From Schaalia odontolytica (GTDB taxonomy: Bacteria > Actinomycetota > Actinomycetes > Actinomycetales > Actinomycetaceae), in contig NZ_CP102197.1 in the NCBI RefSeq assembly GCF_024584435.1, positions 124,001 to 188,000 on the forward strand: a stretch of 64,000 nucleotides of DNA, given 5' to 3'. The notes beneath the pieces are model-generated. The model did not search any database. It had not been told where the DNA came from and was given only the letters and a program-made list of their open reading frames with translations. Shown here piece after piece: positions 25,796 through 33,834 of this stretch. Made by a program: the position numbers and the translations under genes. Positions within the stretch are counted from its first letter, which is position 1, and each line of letters starts with the position of its first letter.

Positions 25796-26344
25796 CCCAC
25801 GGGTGCGCTACTCGCAGGCGCCTGCGGTTCGGGCGGATCCTCGGCGGGTGGCTCCGGCGGCGACCGGGTCCACCAGATGTACACGTGGGTGTCCACGGAG
25901 AACGACCGCGCCCAGTGGCAGTCCTTCGTGGACGCCGCCAAGGAGAAGGACCCGAACTTCACCCTGACCTTCGACGGTCCGTCCTTCAACGACTACTGGA
26001 CCAAGGTCAAGACGCGCATGGTGGGATCCGACGCGCCCTGTATCCTCACCACGCAGGCCGCTCGCGCACAGGAACTTTCCGGACTTCTCGAGCCTCTCGA
26101 CTCCTACATGGAAGCCGCTGGAATCCACGCCTCCGACTATAACGCTGCGATGATGCAGGGGATGACGGTGGACGGCAAGGTCCTGGCACTGCCCTACGAC
26201 GCCGAGCCGGACGTCCTGTACTACAACCGCGAGATGTTCGAAAAGGCCGGGCTGAGCGAGCCCACGACCTCCTACACGACGGAGCAGTTCCTCAAGGACG
26301 CGAAGGCTCTGACGCCCGGCGCGGCGTGCTCGTGGGACGGCTGA
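25796..26344 (+). pseudogene. Truncated extracellular sugar-binding protein (SBP_bac_1)
   Basis: Remnant of a carbohydrate ABC transporter binding lipoprotein. GALLAGACGSGGSS resembles the end of a lipoprotein signal and its Gly/Ser-rich linker, and the following 160 residues are typical (VHQMYTWVSTEND, a WTKVKTRM segment, VDGKVLALPYDAEPDVLYYNREMFEKAGL). The signal peptide proper is missing upstream, and the frame ends after LKDAKALT with a few unrelated residues at 26344, less than half of the usual 400 or more residues. No permease genes follow. The transporter genes have probably been lost where the XRE/ImmA module now sits. Confidence 0.8.
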
Positions 26345-26428
26345 CCCTGCGGGCGGGGGAGCGGCCGCCGTGCGACGCGCGTGGGGATTCCTTCCCCGTC
26401 GTCGTTGACGCCCCTCGGTCCTAACGCG

Positions 26429-26465
26429 AGGGTGTGGGTGCGGGCAATGCTCGCACCCACACCCT
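26429..26465. terminator. Perfect 14-bp hairpin after the binding-protein remnant
   Basis: Arms 26429-26442 (AGGGTGTGGGTGCG) and 26452-26465 with a 9-nt loop. No T-run on either side, so it may be a terminator or simply a relic of the lost transport unit. Confidence 0.5.
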
Positions 26466-26472
26466 GTCCACA

Positions 26473-26492
26473 CCAGCAGCGGCACCGTCGCC
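26473..26492. repeat. 20-bp direct repeat flanking the XRE/ImmA-DUF4411 module, left copy
   Basis: CCAGCAGCGGCACCGTCGCC, identical to 28334-28353, 1,861 bp away. On the minus strand both copies read ATVPLL, in the right copy as the C-terminal helix of a TauE/SafE-like fragment. The left copy reads ALAVATTIVATVPLL and may be another transporter end. The pair brackets the toxin-antitoxin-like module. Confidence 0.6.
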
Positions 26493-26639
26493 ACGATCGT
26501 CGTCGCGACGGCTAGCGCATAGTCGGAGACTCTTGTTCCGATGGGGTGATATCGCATGGGAAGTGCCCCAAGGAGATGGAAACGACAGGAGCTCACTGTA
26601 CGATGAGGTCATCGATACGTGCCCGGGAGGAGGGACGCT

Positions 26640-27779
26640 ATGAGCGCGCGCGTGGCTGTCAGTCAGTCAGTGCTGTCGTGGGCCCTCCAGCGTTCTGAGC
26701 GTACCTACGAGGAAGCACTGACGAAGTTCCCGCACCTTGGGGACTGGATGGATGGAAGTCTCCAGCCTACCCTCCGCGACCTTGAGAAGTTCGCGGTCTT
26801 CACCCACACGTCCCTCGGTGCGCTCATCATGCCTGAACCTCCTGATGAGACGCTGCCCATCGCCGACATGCGCACCCGTGAGAGTGCCGTCATCGAGCGT
26901 CCCTCCGGGAACCTTCTCGACACCATCGACCGTTATCAGCAGTTCCAGGATTGGTATCATGATTACGCTCTTGAACAGGGGGCCGAGAAGCTTCCATTCT
27001 TGGGCAGCGTGAATGGGGACGCTGATCCCCGCCGTGTTGCTCGGGATGTGCGTAGTCTCCTGCAGCTTGAACTATTGGAAGCGAAGGCACCGGATCAGTG
27101 GCGTCGTCGTCTTGTGAGTGTGCTCGAAGATGCAGGCGTGTTGGTTATGATGAGCGGAATCGTTGGAGCGAATACTCAACGGCCTCTATCTACGGACGAG
27201 TTTCGTGGCTTTAGCCTTTACGATGACATTGCCCCGCTGATTTTCGTCAATCTCGCCCGAGAACCATACAGTGCTCAAAACTTCACGCTTGTTCACGAGT
27301 TTGCGCACTTGCTGCTAGGGCATAGTGCGCTTTCAGGAGGAGATAATACGCTGGGGGGCAGTGGCGAGGAAGCATGGTGCAACAAGGTTGCCGCTCTTAC
27401 GCTTCTGCCTGATGAAGCGCTTGATGCTTTCAACGGTGCAGAATCTGTCCAGGATTATCGTCAGGCCGCGCGAAGGTTCGGCGTTTCCGCCGAGGTCGCA
27501 CTTCACCGGATGCGTAGCGCCGGGCAAATTGGGGAGCAGAAGTACCGCCGGGTATTGGATGCCGTGCACGCTGACTATGGCACGGATAAATCTCATGCCA
27601 GTAGTGGTGGCGGTAACTACTACAACACCCTCACCGCGCGTCTTGGGCGTTCATTTGCGACCGCGGTCATCACATCCACCTTGGAGGGGCGTACGGGATT
27701 CACGGAGAGTTTCCGTATGATCGGCACCCACAAGAGGGACGTGTTCGACAAGCTGGCGAAACACCTCCAGGTGGTGTGA
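26640..27779 (+). CDS. XRE/ImmA-IrrE family metallopeptidase regulator (antitoxin-like partner of DUF4411)
   Basis: A 379-residue protein with an N-terminal XRE-type helix-turn-helix region (SVLSWALQRSERTYEEAL, about residues 10-50) and a C-terminal ImmA/IrrE zinc peptidase domain with FTLVHEFAHLLLGH near residue 220. ATG at 26640 follows GGGAGGAGG. Such proteins are commonly encoded directly upstream of a DUF4411 PIN-like toxin, as here (3-nt gap). The peptidase histidines and glutamate are intact. G+C is visibly lower and codon use less biased than in the flanks, suggesting horizontal acquisition. The toxin partner is broken by a stop codon. Confidence 0.85.
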   Translation: MSARVAVSQSVLSWALQRSERTYEEALTKFPHLGDWMDGSLQPTLRDLEKFAVFTHTSLGALIMPEPPDETLPIADMRTRESAVIERPSGNLLDTIDRYQQFQDWYHDYALEQGAEKLPFLGSVNGDADPRRVARDVRSLLQLELLEAKAPDQWRRRLVSVLEDAGVLVMMSGIVGANTQRPLSTDEFRGFSLYDDIAPLIFVNLAREPYSAQNFTLVHEFAHLLLGHSALSGGDNTLGGSGEEAWCNKVAALTLLPDEALDAFNGAESVQDYRQAARRFGVSAEVALHRMRSAGQIGEQKYRRVLDAVHADYGTDKSHASSGGGNYYNTLTARLGRSFATAVITSTLEGRTGFTESFRMIGTHKRDVFDKLAKHLQVV

Positions 27780-27782
27780 CCG

Positions 27783-28265
27783 ATGTATGTCCTGGACACG
27801 AACATCTTCATTGATGCGGCGAACGCATACTATACGTTCGATCTGGCACCCGGGTACTGGGATTTCCTGGTTCAGCTCTTCGACTCGTGCCACGCCGTGA
27901 GTATCAAGTCGGTGTACGACGAACTAGACGGCGCGAGCGAGGATGATCCTCTCAAGGCATGGGCGAAGCTGAATAAGCAACACTTCGTTGCTCCCGACTC
28001 GCGCGTCGTCTCCTGCTATCAAAAGGTCTCCACGTGGGCAATGAGCAGCCATGAGTAGCGAGCCGTCAATGAGTTTCTCCGGGTCGCGGACTCCTGGATC
28101 GTCGCGCACGCAATGGCTTGCGGATGGGTGGTCGTCACGCACGAAAAGTCGGCGCCGGCATCCAAGAGGCGGATCAAGATACCCGACGCGTGCAGCGAAT
28201 TTGGAGTGGAGTGTCTCAATCCCTTTAAGATGCTTGAGCATGAAGGAATGAGACTCACGCTCTAG
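27783..28265 (+). pseudogene. DUF4411 PIN-like ribonuclease toxin, interrupted by an in-frame TAG
   Basis: MYVLDTNIFIDAANAYY at the start is the PIN acidic motif of DUF4411 proteins. Translation ends after 91 residues at a TAG (28056-28058), but the same frame continues without further stops as RAVNEFLRVADSWIVAHAMA, then VVTHEKSAP and KIPDACSEFGVECL, the expected second half with its ADSW and THE motifs, to a stop at 28263-28265. Total 160 codons is the normal family length. A CAG-to-TAG transition would explain it. The toxin is thus probably inactive while its upstream partner is intact. Confidence 0.88.
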
Positions 28266-28325
28266 CTCTGCTTGCGCAGCATCAGTGAATCAGCTGACAC
28301 GGGCGAAAGCCTACGTTGGTAGCTT

Positions 28326-28615
28326 CTATGACGCCAGCAGCGGCACCGTCGCCGCGATGGCGAGGGGGCGAAGACGCGTTGGGGAATGCGGGCAGCCAGG
28401 CGGCGCCCCGCCCACGCGCATGCCAGCACCACGGGAGCAAGCGCTCCGATGAGCGGCAGATGCTCGAGGTGCAGCAGTCCCATGCCGATGGTGACGGGGG
28501 CCTTGATGACGTTCACCGTGAAGAAGAACCACGCCGTGGTCCCTAGGAACCCGCTCTCCGAAAAACGCGAGGCCAGGCCGGGGATTGCGGTTTTGGCCAG
28601 TCCCGTCAGCGCACC
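28326..28615 (-). pseudogene. Fragment of a TauE/SafE sulfite-exporter-type membrane protein
   Basis: The minus strand encodes GLASRFSESGFLGTTAWFFF, then NVIKAPVTIGMGLLHLEHL, and GRRLAARIPQRVFA, the C-terminal half of a TauE/SafE permease. After RVFA the frame must shift once (near 28370) to continue as LAIAATVPLLAS before a stop at 28326. The N-terminal half is missing. About 100 of the usual 250 residues remain. The fragment ends within the 20-bp repeat that also flanks the other side of the XRE/ImmA module. Confidence 0.75.
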
Positions 28616-28678
28616 GAGAATGTCGCTTCCGCACCTTTCCTGTTTCGCGCGGGAATCCGAGGAATCGCGCGACGGGGC

Positions 28679-29601
28679 TCACTGACCCAGCAGGGTTCCC
28701 TTGACGTAGTCGCGCGCGATGCGCGCGTACTCGAGCGGGGGAGCGATCGTCGGATCCTGCTCGGCCTCGACCAGGATCCAGCCCCGGTAGCCGTGCTCGA
28801 CGAGGAAGGCGTAGGGCTCCGTGAAGTCGATCGTTCCGTCGCCGGGAACCGTGAACATGTCGGCGAGGAAGGAGTCGAGGAAGGATCGCTTGGCCTCGTG
28901 GGACTCCTCCATCTTCGCGGGGCGCACGTCCTTGAAGTGCACGTGCTTGATGCGGTCGATCGCCCCGTGCAGCAGGCCCATGACATCGCCGTCGCCCACG
29001 AATGCGTGGCCCGTGTCGAAGAGCAGCGAGACCTTGTCCGAATCGGTCAGCTCGAGCAGGCGAAGGGTCTCGTCCTTGGTCTGGATGTCGGTACCCAGGT
29101 GGTGGTAGACCAGATCGAGGCCGTACTCGTGGGCGATCTCGCCGAGCTTGTTGAGGCCCTGCGCCAGGACCGGCCACTCCTCGTCCTTCAGGACGGGCTT
29201 GTTGTCGAAGATGCAGATGTCGCGCACGCCCTGCACCGAGCCGGTCTGCTCGGAGACGACGACGCGGGTCGCCCCCAGAAACTGCAGGTACTCACAGGTG
29301 GTGCGGAAATCGGGGATGACCGCGTCGACGCCGTCGCGGACGATGAAGCTGGAGAACCACTGGGCAACGATCTTCAGGCCCGCGGCGTCGGCCTTCTCCT
29401 TCGTCTCCTCCTTCGAGGGATACCAGCCGGCAACCTCGGTGCCGGCGAAGCCGGCCTCGGCCAGGTCATCGAACATGACGTCGATCGTGTTCCATTCGCC
29501 GACCTCGGGAATGTCATCATTGCGCCACGCGATAGGTGCATGCCCCAGGCGATACCGTTCGGGTCGACGATTGCGGTTGCGGGAGCGTAGACGTGAGTCA
29601 T
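28679..29601 (-). pseudogene. iolE: Inosose dehydratase / sugar-phosphate isomerase-epimerase (IolE-like), frameshifted
   Basis: The translated body from MFDDLAEAGFAGTEVAGWYPS to the end (265 residues) is a xylose-isomerase-like TIM barrel matching IolE, which dehydrates scyllo-inosose; VYHHLGT, LLFDTGHAF, HVHFKDVR and LVEAEQD supply the metal-binding residues. The real start is at 29601, with AGGAG 7 nt upstream, giving MTHVYAPATAIVDPNGIAWG. That frame breaks near 29540: restoring one T in GGCATGCACC yields GIAPIAWRNDDIPEVGEW and joins both parts into a normal 307-residue protein. A 1-nt deletion or a sequencing error is the explanation. Confidence 0.85.
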
Positions 29602-29657
29602 TGCAGCTCTCCTATGAGTCGCGGTGCTAGTCCTCGGCAAGATGCGCCGGTGCATCT

Positions 29658-29690
29658 ATTCTATCGAAAGGTGTCTCATTGTCTAGACAA
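29658..29690 (-). promoter_or_regulatory. Promoter of iolE with overlapping operator (site 2)
   Basis: On the minus strand TAGACA (29680-29685) and TAGAAT (29658-29663) are 16 bp apart. The perfect palindrome TTGTCTAGACAA (29679-29690) covers the -35, as expected for repression. The sequence AGGTGT occurs on both sides of the palindrome on the plus strand. The transcript would carry a leader of about 50 nt to the iolE start. Confidence 0.65.
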
Positions 29691-29817
29691 AGGTGTGTCA
29701 CTGGTTGTGTTGCCAGTCCTTCGCACGGATGGTGAGCGAGTGAGCGGAAACGTGTCACGGAGCGGGGCAGGGGCCTGGCCCGGCCAGGGCGCAGAGAAGG
29801 GAGTGATAGGCGCTCGT

Positions 29818-29848
29818 GCGCGTCTCCTCCTCAGCGAGGGAGACGCGC
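29818..29848 (-). terminator. Hairpin downstream of iolG
   Basis: 10-bp perfect stem (29818-29827 and 29839-29848, arm GCGCGTCTCC), about 50 nt after the stop of the minus-strand iolG-like gene. No T-run; low certainty. Confidence 0.4.
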
Positions 29849-29899
29849 GCCGATATCGGTGGGAAGCTCTGCCCCCTGCCGGAATCGGCGCACAGGCGG

Positions 29900-30892
29900 C
29901 TAGGTGAGCGAGACGGGCTCGCCTGCGCGGGCCGACTCCGTGGCGGCCTCGGCCAGGCGCAGCGCCTCGATCGCGTCCTCGATCGAGGTCGGAGGAGTGG
30001 TCCCGTTGGCCACCGCGTCAATGAACTCCGTCAGCTCGATGCGATAGGCATCCGCGTTGCGCTGCAGGAAGAAGTCCAGGTAGGGCTCCATCGAGTCGGT
30101 GGCCTCGGCGTTGGACAGGCGCACGGTCGTGGCTCGGATGCTGTCCGCGTTGAGGGTGCCCGTCGACCCCTGGGCCTCGAGTCGCTGATCGTAGCCTGCT
30201 GAGCACTGGCGGTTGTTGATGATGGTGGCGACGACGCCCGCGGAGTTCTTCAGGGTGACCACGGCGGCGTCGAAGTCGCCGACTGCCTTGATCTCCTCGT
30301 TGAAGTTCTGTCCATAGGCGTGCACCTCAACGATGTCGCCCAGGAAGAAGCGCGCCATGTCGAAGTCGTGAATCGTCATGTCGGGGAAGATGCCGCCGGA
30401 GACCTTCACGTACTCCGCCGGAGGGGCGCAGGGATCCCGCGAGATGATGAGAAGGTTCTCCAGGTCTCCGATCCGGCCGGCCTCAAGCTGGCTGTGCAGG
30501 GCCGCAAACGAGGGGTCGAAACGACGATTGAAGCCGAACATGACGGGAACGGAGACTGCGTCGAGCTGCGCGCGTTGGGCCTCCACGTCCTTCATGTCGA
30601 GCGCGATCGGCTTCTCGCACAGCACAGCCTTGCCCGCCTTCGCGGCGGCCAGCAGATGGGGGATGTGCAGGGGCGTGGGCGAGCCGATGACGACGGCGTC
30701 AACCCCTTCGTCGGCAAAGACCGAGTCGACATCGGTCGTGAAGCGCACTCCGTGCAGGGAGGCAAGTTTCTCGGCGGCGTCGCCGAAGGGATCTGCGACG
30801 AGGGTGAGCGCTGCCCCCGGGTGGGAGGCGATGGTCTTGGCGTGAACGTGGCCGATCCGGCCGGCGCCGATGACGGCGATATTGAGCATCAT
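29900..30892 (-). CDS. iolG: Gfo/Idh/MocA family inositol 2-dehydrogenase
   Basis: A 330-residue NAD-dependent oxidoreductase, expected to oxidise myo-inositol to scyllo-inosose. The Rossmann start MLNIAVIGAGRIGHVHA, the EKPIALD lysine (about residue 96), GFNRRFDP, and DMTIHDFDMARFFLG (Asp/His pair near residue 172) are all intact. Start at 30892 (ATGATG) is chosen because upstream residues are not family-like; AGAAAG is a weak ribosome site. It lies 80 nt downstream of the transaldolase-like pseudogene and probably shared its transcript. The only intact catabolic enzyme gene in this island. Confidence 0.88.
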   Translation of the reverse strand: MMLNIAVIGAGRIGHVHAKTIASHPGAALTLVADPFGDAAEKLASLHGVRFTTDVDSVFADEGVDAVVIGSPTPLHIPHLLAAAKAGKAVLCEKPIALDMKDVEAQRAQLDAVSVPVMFGFNRRFDPSFAALHSQLEAGRIGDLENLLIISRDPCAPPAEYVKVSGGIFPDMTIHDFDMARFFLGDIVEVHAYGQNFNEEIKAVGDFDAAVVTLKNSAGVVATIINNRQCSAGYDQRLEAQGSTGTLNADSIRATTVRLSNAEATDSMEPYLDFFLQRNADAYRIELTEFIDAVANGTTPPTSIEDAIEALRLAEAATESARAGEPVSLT

Positions 30893-30972
30893 TGCTTCTT
30901 TCTGACAATTGCAAGGGGTGATGTGAATGGGGGCGTCGGCGGCCCCGGAGGAGCGCGGGGTCACCGACGAGG

Positions 30973-32049
30973 TCACGGAGCGGGCATGATGACGTCGCGC
31001 ACCAGCGCGTCCAGGTCAGCGTCAGCCTGCAGGAAGCCGCGCAGCGTCTTGACCGTGGCGCCGAAGGTGTCGAACTCGTCTCGAGCCATGCCATCGGGCT
31101 CGTAGGCGCGGACGAACTCGGGAATGGAGAGCAGGGTGTCCATGATGTCGTCGCGCACGGGGATATCCATGCGCTCCTCCATCTTGTAGCCCGAGTCGTT
31201 GATGAGCTTGGCCCACTTGAAGGGCGGGGAGACCACGACGTCGCCGCCGACGAACTCCGACCAGTGCATGACGTTGCGGAATGCCGCGGAGAGCATGCGG
31301 GCACGCAGGCCTCGCCTGTTGAATTCCTGATAGGCGCGCTTGAAGGCGGCCACGCCCGCCCACTCCAGGTGGCCGGGGTCGATGAACAGACGGTCGCGCT
31401 TGGCGACGTCCTTCATCCAGTCGTCGAGGCGACCCACCATGAGGGCGACGATCGGTCCCATCGTCGACACGTCCTTGCCCTCGGCCTCGCGGCGTTTGAG
31501 GCCACGCTCGATGGCCTCACCGGTCACGACGGCCTGGGGGACCGAGAATGACACCGTGACGTTGACGGAGACTCCCCGGTAGGTCGCCTCCTCGATGGCC
31601 TCCACGCCAACCGAGGTGGCGGGGATCTTCACGATGATGTTCGGGGCCGGGCTGGAGAACTCCTCGGCCTGGTCGGCCAGTGCCGTGGCGCTGCGGGCCA
31701 GGCGCGGGTCGGTCTGCATGGACAGGCGGCCGTTACGTCCGTTCTCTCGCTCGAAGATCGGCTCGAGGAGCTTGGCGGCCTCCAGGGAGAGCTAGCGAAC
31801 GGCCTGCCAGCCGATCTCGGACTCGCTGGCCTGGGGCATCTCCTCGGCGAGCTGCGCGATTCGGGGCAGCCAGACGTCGCGACGCTGGTTGATGCAGGTG
31901 AAGGCGATGGTTGGGGTGCAGGTAGCGCCGACGCCGCCATAGGAGATGGATTGAGCCAGCTCGGTGGGGTCCGAGGAGTCGTTCCACAGGGCTGTGGGCG
32001 TGTTGCGGGCGGCGTCCAGGAGGGGGCCAGGGGTGTATTCGATGGACAT
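30973..32049 (-). pseudogene. Transaldolase family gene interrupted by an in-frame TAG
   Basis: Two open parts in one frame make a 358-codon transaldolase-like gene. The first (MSIEYTPGPLLDAARNTP to GWQAVR) ends at TAG (31792-31794). The same frame continues LSLEAAKLLEPIFERENG into GRLSMQTDPRLARS, with the Schiff-base lysine in NIIVKIPAT and LFIDPGHLEW. Start at 32049 has AAGGAG 11 nt upstream. One substitution of GAG or CAG to TAG accounts for the break; internal restart at the ATG of MQTDPR would give a protein lacking the first strands of the barrel. Position next to iol genes suggests a role in sugar or cyclitol breakdown. Confidence 0.85.
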
Positions 32050-32133
32050 GGCAGGAAGCACTCCTTTGTGATTGCTTGCGGCGTATCTTCGTCGCCCCCA
32101 AGTCTACGAAGTGTCCTTCACCCTGCCAACAGT

Positions 32134-32153
32134 TTGTTAGGGCAAAGTGTCAA
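32134..32153 (-). promoter_or_regulatory. Candidate operator (site 3) and -35 of the transaldolase gene
   Basis: TTGTTAGGGCAA (plus strand, 32134-32145) fits TTGT-N3-G-N-CAA. A consensus minus-strand -35 TTGACA (plus 32148-32153) lies just upstream of it, so a bound repressor would cover the promoter. No clear -10 was found. Confidence 0.5.
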
Positions 32154-32165
32154 TATGGCGCACGG

Positions 32166-32933
32166 CTACTGGGCGAAGAGATTGGCCTCGAAGGAGTAGC
32201 GTGAAGCCCGGTAGATGTGGTCGCCGTATTCAACGATGCGACCCGAGGGATCGTAGGTCGTGCGCTGGGTGGTGAGCAGGGCGGCGCCGCGGTGTTCGGA
32301 CAGGAGCTTGGCCTCCTTGGTTGTGGCGCTGCGGGCGCCAATCACCTGGCGCGCCGAGGCGAGCGTGACGCCACGCTCGCGCATCAGGTCGTAGAGCGAA
32401 CCCGACTCGAGTTCCTGCATCGATGGTGCGATGTCGGAGGGGATGGAGTTGGTGAGAACGGCGATGGGTTCGTCGTTGGCAAAGCGCGTGCGCTCAATGT
32501 GAACGATGAGCGTTCCCTCGTCGATGCCCAGCGTGTCGGCCTCCTGGGCGCTAGCCGGGCGCGCCTCGTAGCGCTGGATTGTCGTGTGTACCTTGTGTCC
32601 GGCCTCCACGAGGTCTCGCATGAGGGAGGAGAGCTCCATGGGGCGATGGACGTGGCGCGGGGAGACGATCGTTCCGACCCCGCGCCGACGCGTCAGGAAG
32701 CCGCGATCCACGAGTCGCTGCAATGCCTGGCGGGCGGTCGGCCGCGAGACGTGCAGGCGGGCGACCATGGAGAGTTCGTCCTCGAGGCGAGTGTTGGCCG
32801 GGAGAGTCCCGGAGTTGATGAGCTGCGCAATGGGCTCGGAGATCTGGAAGTACAGGGGGATCGGGGAGGAGCGGTCGAGCGTGATGTCGGGGACGTAGGG
32901 GGTGTGTGCTGTGGTAGTTGACGATCGGGGCAT
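32166..32933 (-). CDS. GntR family regulator with UTRA domain (HutC subfamily)
   Basis: A 255-residue regulator: N-terminal winged helix (PIPLYFQISEPIAQLI, then LSMVARLHVSRPTARQALQRLV, about residues 25-85) and a C-terminal UTRA ligand-binding domain (residues 105-250, with DEGTLIVHIERTRFANDEPIA, LYDLMRERGV and IVEYGDHIYRASRY). HutC-type proteins bind sugars or intermediates and usually repress neighbouring catabolic genes. Start at 32933 with AAGG 8 nt upstream; longer in-frame extensions have no family similarity. It sits between the transaldolase and iolC genes, and repeated TTGT-N3-G-N-CAA sites in this island are its probable operators. It appears intact. Confidence 0.92.
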   Translation of the reverse strand: MPRSSTTTAHTPYVPDITLDRSSPIPLYFQISEPIAQLINSGTLPANTRLEDELSMVARLHVSRPTARQALQRLVDRGFLTRRRGVGTIVSPRHVHRPMELSSLMRDLVEAGHKVHTTIQRYEARPASAQEADTLGIDEGTLIVHIERTRFANDEPIAVLTNSIPSDIAPSMQELESGSLYDLMRERGVTLASARQVIGARSATTKEAKLLSEHRGAALLTTQRTTYDPSGRIVEYGDHIYRASRYSFEANLFAQ

Positions 32934-33033
32934 GATGAGACCTTCGTATCCTGACACAGGGGTTTCGGTAAATTTAATAGGGTTACATAGTATCAGCGTT
33001 GGCATCGTTCGCGGGTGCGACGCGCTGAGCCTA

Positions 33034-33045
33034 TTGTATGGACAA
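33034..33045. promoter_or_regulatory. Candidate operator (site 4) between gntR and iolC
   Basis: TTGTATGGACAA matches site 2 at 9 of 12 positions and lies in the divergent promoter region of the regulator and the iolC remnant, so it could serve autoregulation. A further half site TTGTCC follows at 33056. Confidence 0.55.
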
Positions 33046-33123
33046 AGATTGACGATTGTCCGCCGATAGTGCATCCTTGGAACGTCGGGCTCGACATACC
33101 CCAACGAAGAGGAAGGAGCTGGC

Positions 33124-33280
33124 ATGTCCCTGGATCAGCACTACGCAGACATCCTGACAATGGGGCGCTCCGGCGTCGACATCTTTCCACTCCAGGTCGG
33201 CGCCCACCTCGAGGATGTCGAAACCTTTGGAAAGTTTCTCGGAGGAAGCCCGACGAACGTCGCCGTCGGGGCCGCTCGCC
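33124..33280 (+). pseudogene. iolC: 5' remnant of iolC (5-dehydro-2-deoxygluconokinase, PfkB family)
   Basis: The first 50 residues (ADILTMGRSGVDIFPLQVG, VETFGKFLGGSPTNVAVGAARL) are a clear IolC N-terminus, the kinase of the myo-inositol pathway. A normal ribosome site (AAGGAG) precedes the ATG at 33124. After GAARLVPRAHC the similarity stops and the frame runs through low-complexity Pro/Ser sequence to 33660. About 270 residues, including the PfkB C-terminal DTxGAGD motif, are missing, so the gene is dead. A larger deletion probably joined it to unrelated DNA. Confidence 0.8.
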
Positions 33281-33834
33281 TCGTTCCCCGCGCCCACTGC
33301 CTTCTCGGCGTCGGAGGGGGAGTCGGAATCGTCCTCGGGCTTGTGCTCACCCCGGCCCCCTCCTACCCGCCCTCGCCCTCGTTGCGTGCTCCCTCACCCT
33401 CCTGGTTGTCGCGTCCCTCCTTGCCCGAGTCGCCCTCCTGGCTGGCCTCACGGGGGGGGCGCGACGTCGAGGCGTTCCTCGCGCTCAGGGACCTGCACGG
33501 ACCGAGGATGGCGGCCGCGAAGACGACGGTCATCGCGCACGCGAAAACTGGCGATGGGGGCGGCGGAAGAGGCCTGCTCGGTGCGAACGGGCCGGATGGT
33601 GATCGTCAACGTGTGCGGGAGACGCAGACCAAGGCCGTGCGGACCCACACGGCCTTGTGAAGGGAAGGGGGGCGAGCCTGTCCGGCACGTTCCTTCCGAC
33701 GCAACAATCCTATTCAGCCGACGGGTTAATTGTTCAGATAAAAACAAGTGGCGTGAGGAATGGACAAATGCCCAGATATGTCAGTAAGTCTTGGGCTGTG
33801 CTATCGCGCTCGCCGCGCGGCGATGATCCGCGGC
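33281..33834. other. Non-coding or scrambled gap after the iolC remnant
   Basis: About 550 bp. One frame encodes a hydrophobic Leu/Val/Ala-rich stretch (about 33360-33450) that may be a relic of a membrane protein, but no family is recognisable. A 9-bp hairpin (33631-33639 with 33648-33656, arm AAGGCCGTG) could terminate transcription. TTGTTCAGATAA at 33730 is a weak match to the island operators. The right part is AT-richer. Confidence 0.45.

Noticed and set aside
25669-28306. 13-bp repeat CTGACACGGGCGA at 25669 and 28294 as possible island ends
   Set aside because: Too short and the flanks diverge; could occur by chance in GC-rich DNA. The 20-bp repeats are better candidates.
27783-32049. 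Amber (TAG) recoding, because two genes carry in-frame TAG
   Set aside because: No recoding element seen; frameshifts and truncations in neighbouring genes make ordinary gene decay the simpler explanation.
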